In this document: piece by piece, positions 33,877 through 42,394 of the stretch
Layout of the letters: each line of letters opens with the position of its first letter
Numbering within the stretch: the first letter of the stretch is position 1
Assembly: GCA_020725645.1 (NCBI GenBank)
Contig: DYEQ01000034.1
Coordinates: 43,474 to 107,473 of the forward strand
Reading direction: 5' to 3'
Origin: Candidatus Fermentithermobacillaceae bacterium
GTDB lineage: Bacteria; Bacillota; Sulfobacillia; Fermentithermobacillales; DUSS01
Length of the DNA: 64,000 nt
Made by a program: the position numbers and the translations under genes
Notes under the pieces: model-generated
Databases searched by the model: none
The model's input: only the letters and a program-made list of their open reading frames with translations
Told to the model about the DNA's origin: nothing

Positions 33877-35088
33877 TCACCAGCGCGTTAGGCGAAGGGT
33901 CAAACTCGAGGGTTCAACCGTTTTAACGCTGACCCCTTCGCCCCCCTCAACCTTAGCTCTTACGAGAACTTGGTGCTCCCCCTCGGGCAAACCCTGCGCA
34001 TCAACGTATGCTCTGATGTCCTCGATGGTCACTTTATCCACGAGGTCGCGCCTGCCTTCGATCACCACGTCAACTTCGCTTTTCGGACTTAAATCCCAGC
34101 CGAGACCAGGTGACCGGTTTTGGACAATGACGGGTATGTTGGAGAAACGTTTGGTGGTGATATCCTCAACTATCTCCACGGAAACCGTGACCGACGTATA
34201 CTGCACGGGAGTTACGCCCTGAGGCAGGGCCAGAGGGACCACGGTCGTAAAAGAGCTGGATTGTCCTGTGAGTTTGACGGGCTTGGTCGGGATCACCGAC
34301 GGTGAGGAGCCTGCCGACGAAAGCCGGACCTTCACCGAAGACGGACTAACCGTAATCGACTTCACGCGGTAGCCCGGGGCGGGCGAACCATCCTGCGTGA
34401 CCTGCACCGGGAGCGTTCTAGACGGTGGAAGCGCGATCATGGGTACCCTGGCTTCGGTTTCCGAGGGTGTAACGGCCAGACCCGGGACTTCCGCGCCCGT
34501 TGAATCCCGCGGCACCAGTTTGACTCTCCTCACAACATTACTTTGCGCCCCGGTGACGTCGATCTCGGCGGAGGCAACCTCCACCCTTTCCACAAGCCTT
34601 TTCGGTCCCGATACGGTGACCTCGGCCACCGTGAGAAAGGGCGCTCCTTGCTGGTAGTCCTCATGAGGCTTGCCGGTGACCAGCACTCTTACAGGCACTT
34701 CCCTTGAAACCACCGGGTCTACGTCCACCTGGACCACAGCCGGCGATATCTCAAGCACCCGGAGACCGGGAGGCGGGGTGACCGTTGGCTTCATCTCAAG
34801 CGGTCCGGGAGAAAGTTGCACGGAAGATAAGTCCACCGAAGCTTCAATCTGTCCCAGGTCGGATCTTTGAAAGGTTTTGACACGACCTCCCAGGGTGACC
34901 CTGATTCGCTCGGGAAACACGGAAAGGACCCGCCAGCCCTCGGCCAGATTCACCACCTTCACGGGAACGTCGATGACCTGCCTGGTAAGGGGATTTTGCT
35001 CGTTGATCACCTGCAACCATACGAAGGCCGCCAGGACCACAGCTAGTACTTTGGGAATTACCTCTTTGTCCTTGAACCAGCTTCTCAT
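33877..35088 (-). CDS. cdaR: CdaA regulatory protein CdaR (YbbR-repeat protein)
   Basis: CdaR is a membrane-anchored extracytoplasmic regulator of the diadenylate cyclase. I chose the ATG at 35088 (MRSWFKDKEVIPKVLAVVLA), giving 403 residues with one N-terminal membrane helix; an upstream TTG at 35172 would add 28 unlikely residues. Tandem YbbR-type beta domains follow, each with the pattern P-V-x-V/I ... V-x-V-x-G near residues 50-130, 135-215, 220-300 and 310-395. The position between cdaA and glmM is the standard one. Confidence 0.93.
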   Translation of the reverse strand: MRSWFKDKEVIPKVLAVVLAAFVWLQVINEQNPLTRQVIDVPVKVVNLAEGWRVLSVFPERIRVTLGGRVKTFQRSDLGQIEASVDLSSVQLSPGPLEMKPTVTPPPGLRVLEISPAVVQVDVDPVVSREVPVRVLVTGKPHEDYQQGAPFLTVAEVTVSGPKRLVERVEVASAEIDVTGAQSNVVRRVKLVPRDSTGAEVPGLAVTPSETEARVPMIALPPSRTLPVQVTQDGSPAPGYRVKSITVSPSSVKVRLSSAGSSPSVIPTKPVKLTGQSSSFTTVVPLALPQGVTPVQYTSVTVSVEIVEDITTKRFSNIPVIVQNRSPGLGWDLSPKSEVDVVIEGRRDLVDKVTIEDIRAYVDAQGLPEGEHQVLVRAKVEGGEGVSVKTVEPSSLTLRLTRW

Positions 35089-35196
35089 CTTCTCCGGATC
35101 ACTCTCCCCGCTCCGTCCCAACTGTCCATTCCGGACAACCGCGTGGTTCGGCCGGCTACCCGAACGACGCAACGGTGATCCTGCTGGATGCCCATC

Positions 35197-35952
35197 CTAG
35201 CGACCTATTTTCTGAAACAGCGACGGGACGGACGGAATCATGAGCTCCTCTAATTTTGCCTTGAGGGTTTTCTTGTCAAGGCCCCTTATAAGCCTGCCCG
35301 CGGAGGCCAGGGATATCGTCCCCGTCTCCTCTGAAACCACCACGGAAACGGCGTCGGACACCTCGGTTATTCCGATGGCCGCCCGGTGTCTGGAGCCCAG
35401 TTCGACGCTGACCCTCTCCTGCGTAAACGGGAGAAAAGAAGCGGCCGCCACGATCCTGTCGCCCCTAATTATGACGGCGCCGTCGTGCAGGGGAGTTCCA
35501 GGAACAAATATGTTTTGCAGGAGTTCCGATGACACGACGGCGTCGAGCTTCACTGATTCCTCGATATACTCGCCGAGACCGCTTTCCCTCTCGAGCACCA
35601 CGAGGGCGCCGGTTTTCGAGCTCGATAGACTGGATACCGCTTCCACCACTTCCGAGATGACCTTCGTCGAAGTCGTGGCAGGAGCCCACAAACTACCCCG
35701 GGCAAAGATCCTCCCCCGCCCGATTTGCTCCAGGGCTCTTCTAAGCTCGGGCTGAAATACCACGGGAATAGCTATCACCAGCATGGTTCTGAGCTGAGAC
35801 AGAATCCAGTGTATCGTGTAGAGCCTGAGCCACTGGGAGACGGATACGAGCACCAGAAGCACGGCGATGCCCTTTAGCAGTTCCACCGCCCTGGTGCCCC
35901 TGATCAAAATGAAAACCCGGTAGAACAGGTAAGCTACGACAGCTATATCCAC
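35197..35952 (-). CDS. cdaA: Diadenylate cyclase CdaA
   Basis: CdaA makes the second messenger c-di-AMP from two ATP at the membrane. From GTG 35952 it has 251 residues: membrane helices in the first 65 residues, then the DAC domain with D157-G-A159 and the R188-H-R190 motif. Typical CdaA is about 270 residues with a short extra N-terminus before the first helix. The reading frame continues upstream with family-like sequence (LLQYFTWYDIVLAIVDIAVVAY), but no ATG, GTG or TTG occurs there. The true start may therefore be a rarer codon near 36003. It is the first gene of cdaA-cdaR-glmM-glmS. Confidence 0.93.
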   Translation of the reverse strand: MDIAVVAYLFYRVFILIRGTRAVELLKGIAVLLVLVSVSQWLRLYTIHWILSQLRTMLVIAIPVVFQPELRRALEQIGRGRIFARGSLWAPATTSTKVISEVVEAVSSLSSSKTGALVVLERESGLGEYIEESVKLDAVVSSELLQNIFVPGTPLHDGAVIIRGDRIVAAASFLPFTQERVSVELGSRHRAAIGITEVSDAVSVVVSEETGTISLASAGRLIRGLDKKTLKAKLEELMIPSVPSLFQKIGR

Positions 35953-36048
35953 GATAGCCAGGACTATGTCGTACCAGGTAAAATACTGTAGAAGACCGGA
36001 GATCGTAGCTTGAGCCCGCCTTTCCTCAAATTAAAAAGGTCTTATTCA

Positions 36049-36076
36049 AGAATATCATTCGAGAGGACGATGTAAA
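36049..36076 (-). promoter_or_regulatory. Candidate sigma-A promoter for cdaA-cdaR-glmM-glmS
   Basis: On the minus strand a -35 box TTTACA (36076-36071, five of six consensus bases) is spaced 16 bases from -10 TATTCT (36054-36049). A GAGGAAAGG ribosome-like site follows at 36027-36019. The position is right for the first gene of the c-di-AMP and aminosugar operon. Confidence 0.5.
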
Positions 36077-36114
36077 ACCCTTTCCGCGCTCAAGGCCAGT
36101 TAGTAACCGGGCAC

Positions 36115-36135
36115 CCGTAGATTGGATCTCTACGG
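36115..36135 (+). other. Leader hairpin followed by AAGGAGG upstream of the 36235 gene
   Basis: Seven-base arms CCGTAGA and TCTACGG enclose a 7-base loop and run directly into AAGGAGG, although no start codon follows that site within a useful distance. About 100 bases separate it from the downstream start codon. It could be part of a leader regulatory structure; no known riboswitch class was recognised. Confidence 0.25.
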
Positions 36136-36234
36136 AAGGAGGATAGGGTTCTCTTAAATCGAATACTGTCCTGAAAGGCACAATTTACTTCGGTACGGCG
36201 ATTCAGCGGACGGAAAGGAGGCGTCAGGCAGCGG

Positions 36235-36819
36235 GTGCCTCTTAGACCCGCTTCAGTCATGACGGTCTACTTTGACAAACCAGGGCCTCACAACACGGCA
36301 AAGGTGGCCGAACTCGTTGAGGCGAGATCTCGTGAATTCGGCATTCGCCACGTGGTCGTGGCCTCTAACACCGGCTTTACGGCGAGGCATTTTAAGAGTA
36401 AGGACTTTCACGTTGTCGTAGTCACCCACCACGTGGGCTTCAAAGGACCCGGCATCGACGAAATGGGCCCCGACGTCAGGGAGGAGCTTCGCCGGGAGGG
36501 GATGGATGTCCTCACTCAGACCCACCTCTTTGGTAACGTGGAGAGGGCCGTGACTTCGAAGTACGGAGGATTGTACCCGGGCGGCATAATCGCCAATGCA
36601 CTCAGGATGTTCTCTCAAGGAACCAAGGTCGCGGTGGAAATAGCTGTGATGGCTTTGGACGCCGGTCTTATCCCGTACGGAGTGCCCGTAATCGCGGTAG
36701 GCGGGACATCGCGCGGAGCGGATACCGCTTTGGTCCTCAAGCCATCTCACGCCAAAACCATCTTTGATACCGAGATTTTGGAGATAATCGCGAAGCCGAG
36801 AAGTCCGAAGGAAGAATAA
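36235..36819 (+). CDS. Pyruvate kinase C-terminal (alpha/beta) domain-like protein
   Basis: A stand-alone 194-residue protein matching the C-terminal domain of pyruvate kinase without the catalytic barrel (MTVYFDKPGPHNTAKVAELV, HVVVASNTGFTARHF, IAVGGTSRGADTALVL). Such stand-alone domains occur in archaea and Bacillota and have no assigned reaction. The GTG at 36235 follows AAAGGAGG at 13 bases; an internal ATG at 36259 matches the usual protein start but lacks a ribosome site. It leads a plus-strand operon with PGI, rapZ, yvcK and whiA, so a role in sensing a sugar-phosphate or nucleotide is a reasonable guess. Confidence 0.75.
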   Translation: MPLRPASVMTVYFDKPGPHNTAKVAELVEARSREFGIRHVVVASNTGFTARHFKSKDFHVVVVTHHVGFKGPGIDEMGPDVREELRREGMDVLTQTHLFGNVERAVTSKYGGLYPGGIIANALRMFSQGTKVAVEIAVMALDAGLIPYGVPVIAVGGTSRGADTALVLKPSHAKTIFDTEILEIIAKPRSPKEE

Positions 36820-36840
36820 CTTGTGGAGGTGGTACGAAGC

Positions 36841-37725
36841 GTGTCCGGCGAAGAACGGAAGATCGTGGGAACCCCGGAACCGGGACCGGTGAGAGAAACG
36901 AGTCCGCTCGCACAGGCGGAGGAGAATACCGAGGTCCTGCTACCGCTGGCCGGATTCGAGGTTTACCTCAAGCCCGACGGGGGTCTCAGGTTCGGAGAAG
37001 GAGTGGTCGAACCTGAGCCGGACCTCAGAACGAAGGACGACGCCCGGGATGTTTGCCTCTACCCGCACGGGGACGGACCTTCCATTCTCTACTGGATGTA
37101 CAGAGGAACCGGCGAAGCTTCTGTTCTCCGGGCCATGGAGCGGGAGGGCATCAGGTACGATATCACGGTTCTTGCGCCGGGAAAGGTCGGTTCGGAGTAC
37201 GTGAAAACCGTGGGTCACATTCACCCCGTCGCGCCCGGGGGGATGTGGACCTATCCCGAGGTGTACCAGGTCCTTCACGGTAAAGCTCATTTCCTCCTCC
37301 AGCGCGGTGGGGAGCTTTCCGGCGAAGTGGAGGATTTCGCCGTCGCCGATTTCGAAACCGGAGACGTCCTCGTGGTATGGCCTAACTACGGGCACGTCAC
37401 TGTGAACCCGGGCGACTCGTATCTGGTAATGGCCAACTTCGTTGCGAGAAACTTCAAATCCATCTACGACCCAATTAGGCAGCGCAAGGGGCTCGCCTAC
37501 TACAATGTGGAGCACAAGGACCAGTCCATCTTCATCCCCAACGACAATTACTCCCGTCATCCCCGCCCCAAGCTCATAAAGGCCCGGGACTGGCAGGAGT
37601 TCGGATTGGAGCGGGGCACGAGCATGTACTCGCTATGGAAATCCGGTCGGGCTCGGATGGACTTCCTGACGGATCCTGCACGTTACCAGGAAGTATGGGA
37701 GCGAGAAGGGATACGCCCGCTATGA
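36841..37725 (+). CDS. Cupin-type glucose-6-phosphate isomerase
   Basis: This interconverts glucose-6-phosphate and fructose-6-phosphate using a metal cupin fold unrelated to the common PGI. The GTG at 36841 follows GGAGGT and gives 294 residues. Probable metal ligands are H126 and H128 (GHIHP), E140 (YPEVYQVL) and H185 (YGHVTVNPG). The family is best known from archaea, where it is about 190 residues; this protein has about 100 extra residues split between both ends. It shares ATGA with rapZ, linking sugar-phosphate supply with the GlmS/aminosugar control genes that follow. Confidence 0.85.
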   Translation: MSGEERKIVGTPEPGPVRETSPLAQAEENTEVLLPLAGFEVYLKPDGGLRFGEGVVEPEPDLRTKDDARDVCLYPHGDGPSILYWMYRGTGEASVLRAMEREGIRYDITVLAPGKVGSEYVKTVGHIHPVAPGGMWTYPEVYQVLHGKAHFLLQRGGELSGEVEDFAVADFETGDVLVVWPNYGHVTVNPGDSYLVMANFVARNFKSIYDPIRQRKGLAYYNVEHKDQSIFIPNDNYSRHPRPKLIKARDWQEFGLERGTSMYSLWKSGRARMDFLTDPARYQEVWEREGIRPL

Positions 37726-38615
37726 GACGGGAAACGGCACCCGAAACCAACCTGGTCATCATCACCGGAGTGTCGGGAGCTGGTAAAAGCTCGGCGTTAC
37801 GAGCTTTGGAGGACATGGGCTTCTTTTGCGTTGATAATCTTCCACCGAGCCTCATACCCAAGTTTGCGGAACTTTGCGCCCAAGCTAGGGAAAAAATAAC
37901 CAGGATAGCTATGGTCGTGGATGTGAGGGGCGGAGAGTTCTTCGGGACGCTGTCCCAATCGCTAGAGGACCTGGACGAGATGGGGATAAAGCCCGTCATC
38001 GTCTTCTTGGACGCAGACGACGAAACCCTGGTCAGGCGATTCAAGGAAACCCGCCGGCGGCATCCGTTAAGTCCGCGCGAGGGAGTCCTCGATGGAATCC
38101 GCATGGAGCGCCAAATGCTCAAAGAGATTAGAGGCCGGGCTCATTTGGTGATAGATACATCCAACTTGAGCCCTCAAAACTTCCGTAAATATCTTGCGGA
38201 CAAGCTCTCTTATGGAGCAGGCCTGGAGACGCTGGTCATCACCGTTATGACTTTTGGATACAAGCACGGACTCCCGATGGACGCCGATCTGGTTTTCGAC
38301 GTAAGGTTCCTGCCCAATCCCTATTACGTCGACGCGCTCAAGCCCCTCTCGGGGCTGGATGACCCGGTAATCCAATACGTCATGGGTTTCCCTGTGACCA
38401 ACCGTTTCCTCAACCGCCTTAAATCATTCCTGGATTTTCTCGTCCCTCAGTACGTTGCCGAAGGGAAAAGCCACCTTACGATAGCTATAGGGTGTACAGG
38501 GGGGCGTCACAGGTCGGTTGTGATAGCAGAGCATCTCAAGGAACACTTCAAAACGCAGGGACGTACCGTCGTAGTGGAGCACCGCGATATGGATCGAGGG
38601 GAAACCGGAGGGTAG
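37722..38615 (+). CDS. rapZ: RNase adapter/nucleotide-binding protein RapZ (YvcJ)
   Basis: This 297-residue protein starts at the ATG that overlaps the PGI stop (ATGA); an earlier in-frame ATG is a shadow. Walker A is GVSGAGKSS (16-24), and the C-terminal domain has the conserved TFGYKHGLP, DVRFLPNPYY and GCTGGRHRSV blocks. In Gram-negatives RapZ senses glucosamine-6-phosphate and controls glmS mRNA; in Bacillota (YvcJ) the role is less clear. The cluster rapZ-yvcK-whiA is standard for Bacillota. Confidence 0.95.
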   Translation: MRRETAPETNLVIITGVSGAGKSSALRALEDMGFFCVDNLPPSLIPKFAELCAQAREKITRIAMVVDVRGGEFFGTLSQSLEDLDEMGIKPVIVFLDADDETLVRRFKETRRRHPLSPREGVLDGIRMERQMLKEIRGRAHLVIDTSNLSPQNFRKYLADKLSYGAGLETLVITVMTFGYKHGLPMDADLVFDVRFLPNPYYVDALKPLSGLDDPVIQYVMGFPVTNRFLNRLKSFLDFLVPQYVAEGKSHLTIAIGCTGGRHRSVVIAEHLKEHFKTQGRTVVVEHRDMDRGETGG

Positions 38616-38619
38616 CTGT

Positions 38620-39621
38620 TTGAATCCAACGTCTGAGATCCCGAGAGTTGTAGCTGTAGGGGGCGGGACGGGCCTCTCGACGTTGTTGAGAGGGCTCAAG
38701 AAGCTTCCGTGCCACGTTACGGCCATCGTCACCGTAGCCGATGACGGGGGTAGCTCGGGAAGACTCAGGCGAGACATGGGGATACTCCCTCCCGGAGATA
38801 TAAGGAACTGCCTCTTAGCCCTTGCTGAAGCTGAACCAGAGATGAGACAGCTCTTCAATCACCGGTTTTCCAAAGGTGAGTTCGAAGGGCACAACTTCGG
38901 CAACCTGTTCCTCGCAGCGATGACGGAGATGACCGGAGATTTTCAACTGGCCGTCCGCGCCATGTCCAGGATCCTCGCGGTAAAAGGTAAGGTTCTCCCA
39001 GCTACTCTGGAGGACGTGGTTCTCGAGGCGTCGCTGGAGGATGGACGGGTCATTCGGGGCGAACACTTAATACCTGAGGCGAGAGGGAAGATCCGGGACG
39101 TACGACTGGTACCTCCTGATGCCCCGGCCCTGGAGGAGGCGTTAAATGAGATCGGTTTGGCCGACCTCGTCGTCCTGGGACCGGGGAGTCTTTACACGTC
39201 CGTAATACCGAATCTGCTGGTTCAAGACATAGCCCGCGCAATAGGGTCTTCCCGGGCCCTGAAGTTCTACGTGGTCAACCTCATGACCCAGCCAGGGGAA
39301 ACCGACGGTTACTCCGCCGCCGACCATGTGAGAGCCATTCTCAACGTGGGGGGCCCGGGTTTCATAGACGTGGTAGTCGTAAACGTGGGTCAGGTTCCTC
39401 CCGGCGTCGAGCAACGCTATGTGGAGGAAGGACGGTACCTCGTCGATCCCTCCCTGGATGCCATAGGTAAGCTCGGGGTTTCGATCATCGCCGGCGATTT
39501 CGGTGCCCCGGGGGAACTTGCCAGGCATGACCCGGATAAACTGGCCGGCGTGATCTTGAATGCGTGGGAGGAGGTACACCACCGAGGTGAAAAGAGATCT
39601 GACGTTTTCCCGGTCGGTTAA
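38620..39621 (+). CDS. yvcK: Gluconeogenesis/cell-wall factor YvcK (MgfK)
   Basis: A 333-residue CofD-like protein that binds UDP-GlcNAc and is needed for correct peptidoglycan synthesis on gluconeogenic carbon sources. Motifs are VVAVGGGTGLSTLLRGLK, TVADDGGSSGRLR, DIRNCL and HNFGNLFLAAM. The start is a TTG at 38620 behind GGAGGG, five bases after rapZ. Its 3' end overlaps whiA by 35 bases. Confidence 0.95.
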   Translation: MNPTSEIPRVVAVGGGTGLSTLLRGLKKLPCHVTAIVTVADDGGSSGRLRRDMGILPPGDIRNCLLALAEAEPEMRQLFNHRFSKGEFEGHNFGNLFLAAMTEMTGDFQLAVRAMSRILAVKGKVLPATLEDVVLEASLEDGRVIRGEHLIPEARGKIRDVRLVPPDAPALEEALNEIGLADLVVLGPGSLYTSVIPNLLVQDIARAIGSSRALKFYVVNLMTQPGETDGYSAADHVRAILNVGGPGFIDVVVVNVGQVPPGVEQRYVEEGRYLVDPSLDAIGKLGVSIIAGDFGAPGELARHDPDKLAGVILNAWEEVHHRGEKRSDVFPVG

Positions 39622-40492
39622 GCAAGAGCTCTCCGCTATTCGGGTCAGGGACCGTAAAGTGGCGCAGGCGGAGCTGGCCGGCATCACAGCTTGCCGGTCT
39701 TCGGGTCAGCCAAGGGGGGGAACGTTCCTGATCACCAGCGAGCCTCATCTCGCCCGGCGGTTTCTTTATCTCTCCAAACTCGTTGCAGGCGGTTCCCGGG
39801 AAAATAGGGTTTCTTTCTCGCGCCCTTCAGGAGGACGGAAGCAACCACCAAGGATATCGGTGTCGGTGACGCTACGGCCCGGTCTCGGAGAACCCGATCT
39901 TTCCCGCCGGGAGACCCGCCGCGCTTTCCTGCGGGGGGTTTTTATCGGGCGCGGTTCCATGTCCGCCCCGTCTTCCGGGCCCCATCTCGAAATCGTGTTT
40001 GGGTCGCGGGAACAAGCTGACAGGGTTGCCTCCCTCATACAGTCGGAAGGACTCTCGCCGGGTGTTCTCAAGAGGCGGGGCGAATGGGTGGTCTACCTCA
40101 AAAACGGCGACGAAATCGTAGACTTCCTCAAACTCATAGGAGCTTCCCGGGGCGTCATAGAATACGAGGATCAGCGAGCCAGAAGAAACCTCCGGGGTAC
40201 GGTAAACCGGCTGGTGAACATGGATGGAGCTAACCTCAGCCGCTCTGTGGAGGCATCTTTAAGGCAGATAGATAACATACGCATCATCGATGAGCTTCTG
40301 GGAATAGATCGTCTTCCCGCAGCTCTCCGGGAAATCGCCAGGGCGCGTTTGGAGAACCCCGAGCTCACGCTGGAGGAGTTGGGGGCAGCTTTGCGGAGAC
40401 CTGTTTCCAAGTCGGCGGTGAATCACAGGCTGCGCCGTCTTTCCAAGCTAGCAAAAAAGCTTTTGCAGACGTCTGAAGTTCGCCGGATGTAA
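39587..40492 (+). CDS. whiA: DNA-binding protein WhiA
   Basis: WhiA couples an inactive LAGLIDADG-like domain to a helix-turn-helix; it affects division and chromosome segregation in Bacillus and sporulation in Streptomyces. The GTG at 39587 follows GGGAGGAGGT and gives 301 residues. Visible blocks are TFSRSVKQELSAI, RRAFLRGVFIGRGSM, NRLVNMDGANLSRSV and the C-terminal NHRLRRLSKLA helix. It overlaps yvcK and is the last gene before the terminator. Confidence 0.93.
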   Translation: MKRDLTFSRSVKQELSAIRVRDRKVAQAELAGITACRSSGQPRGGTFLITSEPHLARRFLYLSKLVAGGSRENRVSFSRPSGGRKQPPRISVSVTLRPGLGEPDLSRRETRRAFLRGVFIGRGSMSAPSSGPHLEIVFGSREQADRVASLIQSEGLSPGVLKRRGEWVVYLKNGDEIVDFLKLIGASRGVIEYEDQRARRNLRGTVNRLVNMDGANLSRSVEASLRQIDNIRIIDELLGIDRLPAALREIARARLENPELTLEELGAALRRPVSKSAVNHRLRRLSKLAKKLLQTSEVRRM

Positions 40493-40508
40493 ATTGCTTC
40501 ACAGACAG

Positions 40509-40541
40509 GCGGGGAGCTCTTCTCGAGCTCCCCGCTCTTTT
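40509..40541 (+). terminator. Rho-independent terminator of the rapZ-yvcK-whiA operon
   Basis: A perfect 11-bp stem GCGGGGAGCTC (40509-40519) pairs with GAGCTCCCCGC (40525-40535) around the loop TTCTC and is followed by TCTTTT. It sits 17 bases after the whiA stop. It also separates the converging DUF4097 gene, but no T tract exists for the opposite strand. Confidence 0.9.
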
Positions 40542-40549
40542 CACCAGGG

Positions 40550-41713
40550 TCAGAACGAAATCTCTATTCTACCCACGGACGTGGAAGCTTTGAGGGTTGC
40601 CTTTTGGGCAGCTTCGCCAAACCCGGCACTCCTCGCATGGTACCTTTTGGGACCCCAGCGCCGTCCTCTGTCGTCGTAAAGAACCTCGGCTGTGTCGAGC
40701 CCGCCTACGGTGATGGATCCCATATTGGTGGAGGCGTCCACCTCGTAAGCTACACCGGGGGCCTTTTCCACGACGACTTCGATCCGGCCATTCGCCGTTT
40801 CGAACTGCCAGTCCCCTGCGCCCCTCAGCCTCGCCTCGATCCGGCCGTTCGCCGTATCAGCTTTCAGGCGCTTGGATTCCCCGCGGTATTCTACCCTGCC
40901 GTTGGCTGTACCGATGGAAGTCTCGGTAAAGGATGAAGTATCTACGTCCACCCGGCCGTTGGCCGTGTCAGCTACGAGCCGGCTCCCTTCCACTCCGTCC
41001 ACCTCGATCCTGCCGTTAGCTGTATCGAGGTTGAGGGAAGCTTTCCTCCCCCGGGGCAGCTTCAACCGGAAGGCACAAGAGGCCCCCGTTCGCCACGCGA
41101 ACGAATCCTTGCTCTTGCCCCTGAGGATGAGTCCTTCCTGGCTGAATTCGTATATGTCCTCGCACTTTTCTCGAGCTTCTTCTTCGGTCGCGGCCCTCAC
41201 TCTTTTGATGACCTCTAGGGTGTATCCGGGTTGGTCGGCCACACCCACTTCGATTCTGCCGTTAGTGGTGCGGAGGTTAACCTGGATCTCCCCTTCGGCA
41301 GGGAACTCGCCGTTGATGGTGTCGACGAATTCGTACTCGTCTGCAGGAGACCCGAGCCCTTCAAACCAGCCCATGCCCCCCCGGAACAACCCTTCGAAGA
41401 CACCCCTGAGGCTCTCGCCGACCGTCTCGGATACCGCTTTTCCGATGTACTCAGCTCTCTTCCCCGCTTCCTCGGCGAGGTATTCCGCCCGCTCTGCAGC
41501 AGCTTTAGCTGCTTGCTCCGCTTTTTCCTGTGTGCGTTTTATCTTTTCCTCCCATGTGTCCTCGGGTCGTTCAGGTCTTTCCGGTCTTCCGGACCTTCCC
41601 CGAGTTTCCTCTCCTCCAGGAGACAGAGCTTTCAGGAGCTCAACCCCCTGTTCCGGCGTAATCTTGCCCTCCGCCACCATCCGCAGAATCTCGAGCTTTT
41701 CCTCCTCTGCCAT
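40550..41713 (-). CDS. DUF4097-type beta-repeat protein with N-terminal SHOCT-like helix pair
   Basis: This 387-residue protein starts with a short helical module (EILRMVAEGKITPEQGVELLKAL) of the type that oligomerises or binds partners, then a charged Ala/Glu helix (55-105). The C-terminal part is a beta-solenoid typical of DUF4097, in which the motif TANGR-I/V-E recurs about five times between residues 230 and 320. There is no signal peptide. DUF4097 proteins are often encoded with DUF2089 or LiaR-type envelope-stress regulators; a DUF2089 gene lies 202 bases upstream here. Function unknown; a role in envelope stress or scaffolding is inference. Confidence 0.8.
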   Translation of the reverse strand: MAEEEKLEILRMVAEGKITPEQGVELLKALSPGGEETRGRSGRPERPERPEDTWEEKIKRTQEKAEQAAKAAAERAEYLAEEAGKRAEYIGKAVSETVGESLRGVFEGLFRGGMGWFEGLGSPADEYEFVDTINGEFPAEGEIQVNLRTTNGRIEVGVADQPGYTLEVIKRVRAATEEEAREKCEDIYEFSQEGLILRGKSKDSFAWRTGASCAFRLKLPRGRKASLNLDTANGRIEVDGVEGSRLVADTANGRVDVDTSSFTETSIGTANGRVEYRGESKRLKADTANGRIEARLRGAGDWQFETANGRIEVVVEKAPGVAYEVDASTNMGSITVGGLDTAEVLYDDRGRRWGPKRYHARSAGFGEAAQKATLKASTSVGRIEISF

Positions 41714-41915
41714 TTCTCTTCTTCCTCCTCCTGCAACCCTGTTGTGCCTTTATCCCCCGGCTGGGTTGCTCACTTTTTAAGGAGCAGGTCTTCCCCGTTC
41801 TTAGAATCAAACCACCCGGTATGACGGCATCACCTTCATGGACCAGCCCGGAACGTCCTCCTCCGATCGTTGACGTCCGGCGTCCCGGGACTGCTCCACC
41901 CGTCCCGAACAGCCT

Positions 41916-42311
41916 TCACTGAAGAGATCTGAGCATCCTCGCAGCTTCCTTCGCCGTGATCTCGCCGGCTCCGAGCTTCTGGAGGATCTCCTTCTGCCGA
42001 GACGCTTTCCAGTCCTCATCGACCTGGGCTTCGGAACCGGTGGACACGGGATAACCTAGAGCTTGTATCACCGCCTCCAGGCGTGACCTGACGGTGGGAT
42101 ACGAGATTCCCAGCTCCCTTTCCACTTCTCTTATATTGCCCCGGCATTTGATGAAGATCTCGGTGAAGGCCCTCTGCTCCGGAGTGAGCTTGGCAAACTT
42201 GTCCATATGGAAGTAGCCAGATATCCTGGTATTGCATGACGGGCAATGGATCTCCGTCACTTCCATGCTTCCGCCGCACACCGGGCATGTTCCGATGACC
42301 TCTCTAGGCAC
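41916..42311 (-). CDS. DUF2089 zinc-ribbon helix-turn-helix regulator
   Basis: A 131-residue protein with an N-terminal zinc ribbon (C-P-V-C and C-P-S-C pairs at residues 9-12 and 23-26). A helix-turn-helix with sigma-factor-like features follows (NIREVERELGISYPTVRSRLEAV), then a C-terminal SHOCT-like helix pair (QKEILQKLGAGEITAKEAARML). That last module resembles the N-terminus of the DUF4097 protein encoded next, suggesting the two proteins contact each other. The start is GTG 42311 after AAGGAGGGG, driven by the good promoter at 42334-42363. Confidence 0.85.
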   Translation of the reverse strand: MPREVIGTCPVCGGSMEVTEIHCPSCNTRISGYFHMDKFAKLTPEQRAFTEIFIKCRGNIREVERELGISYPTVRSRLEAVIQALGYPVSTGSEAQVDEDWKASRQKEILQKLGAGEITAKEAARMLRSLQ

Positions 42312-42333
42312 GGGGGGCCCCTCCTTGTACAGA

Positions 42334-42363
42334 AATATAAATGTGGTACCTGGTCAATGTCAA
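42334..42363 (-). promoter_or_regulatory. Sigma-A promoter for DUF2089-DUF4097 genes
   Basis: On the minus strand a perfect -35 TTGACA (42363-42358) is separated by 18 bases from -10 TATATT (42339-42334), about 22 bases ahead of the GTG start. A second TTGAC lies six bases into the spacer (TTGACATTGACC), so two RNA polymerase registers or a regulator half-site pair are possible. Confidence 0.65.
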
Positions 42364-42394
42364 TAAAGTCCTTAAAACATTTAATCCCGGACTT

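Noticed and set aside
40781..41055. DNA repeats resembling an array within the DUF4097 gene
   Set aside because: The similarity comes from repeated TANGR coding units; spacing and sequence vary and the frame is continuous, so this is a protein repeat and not CRISPR or a mobile repeat.
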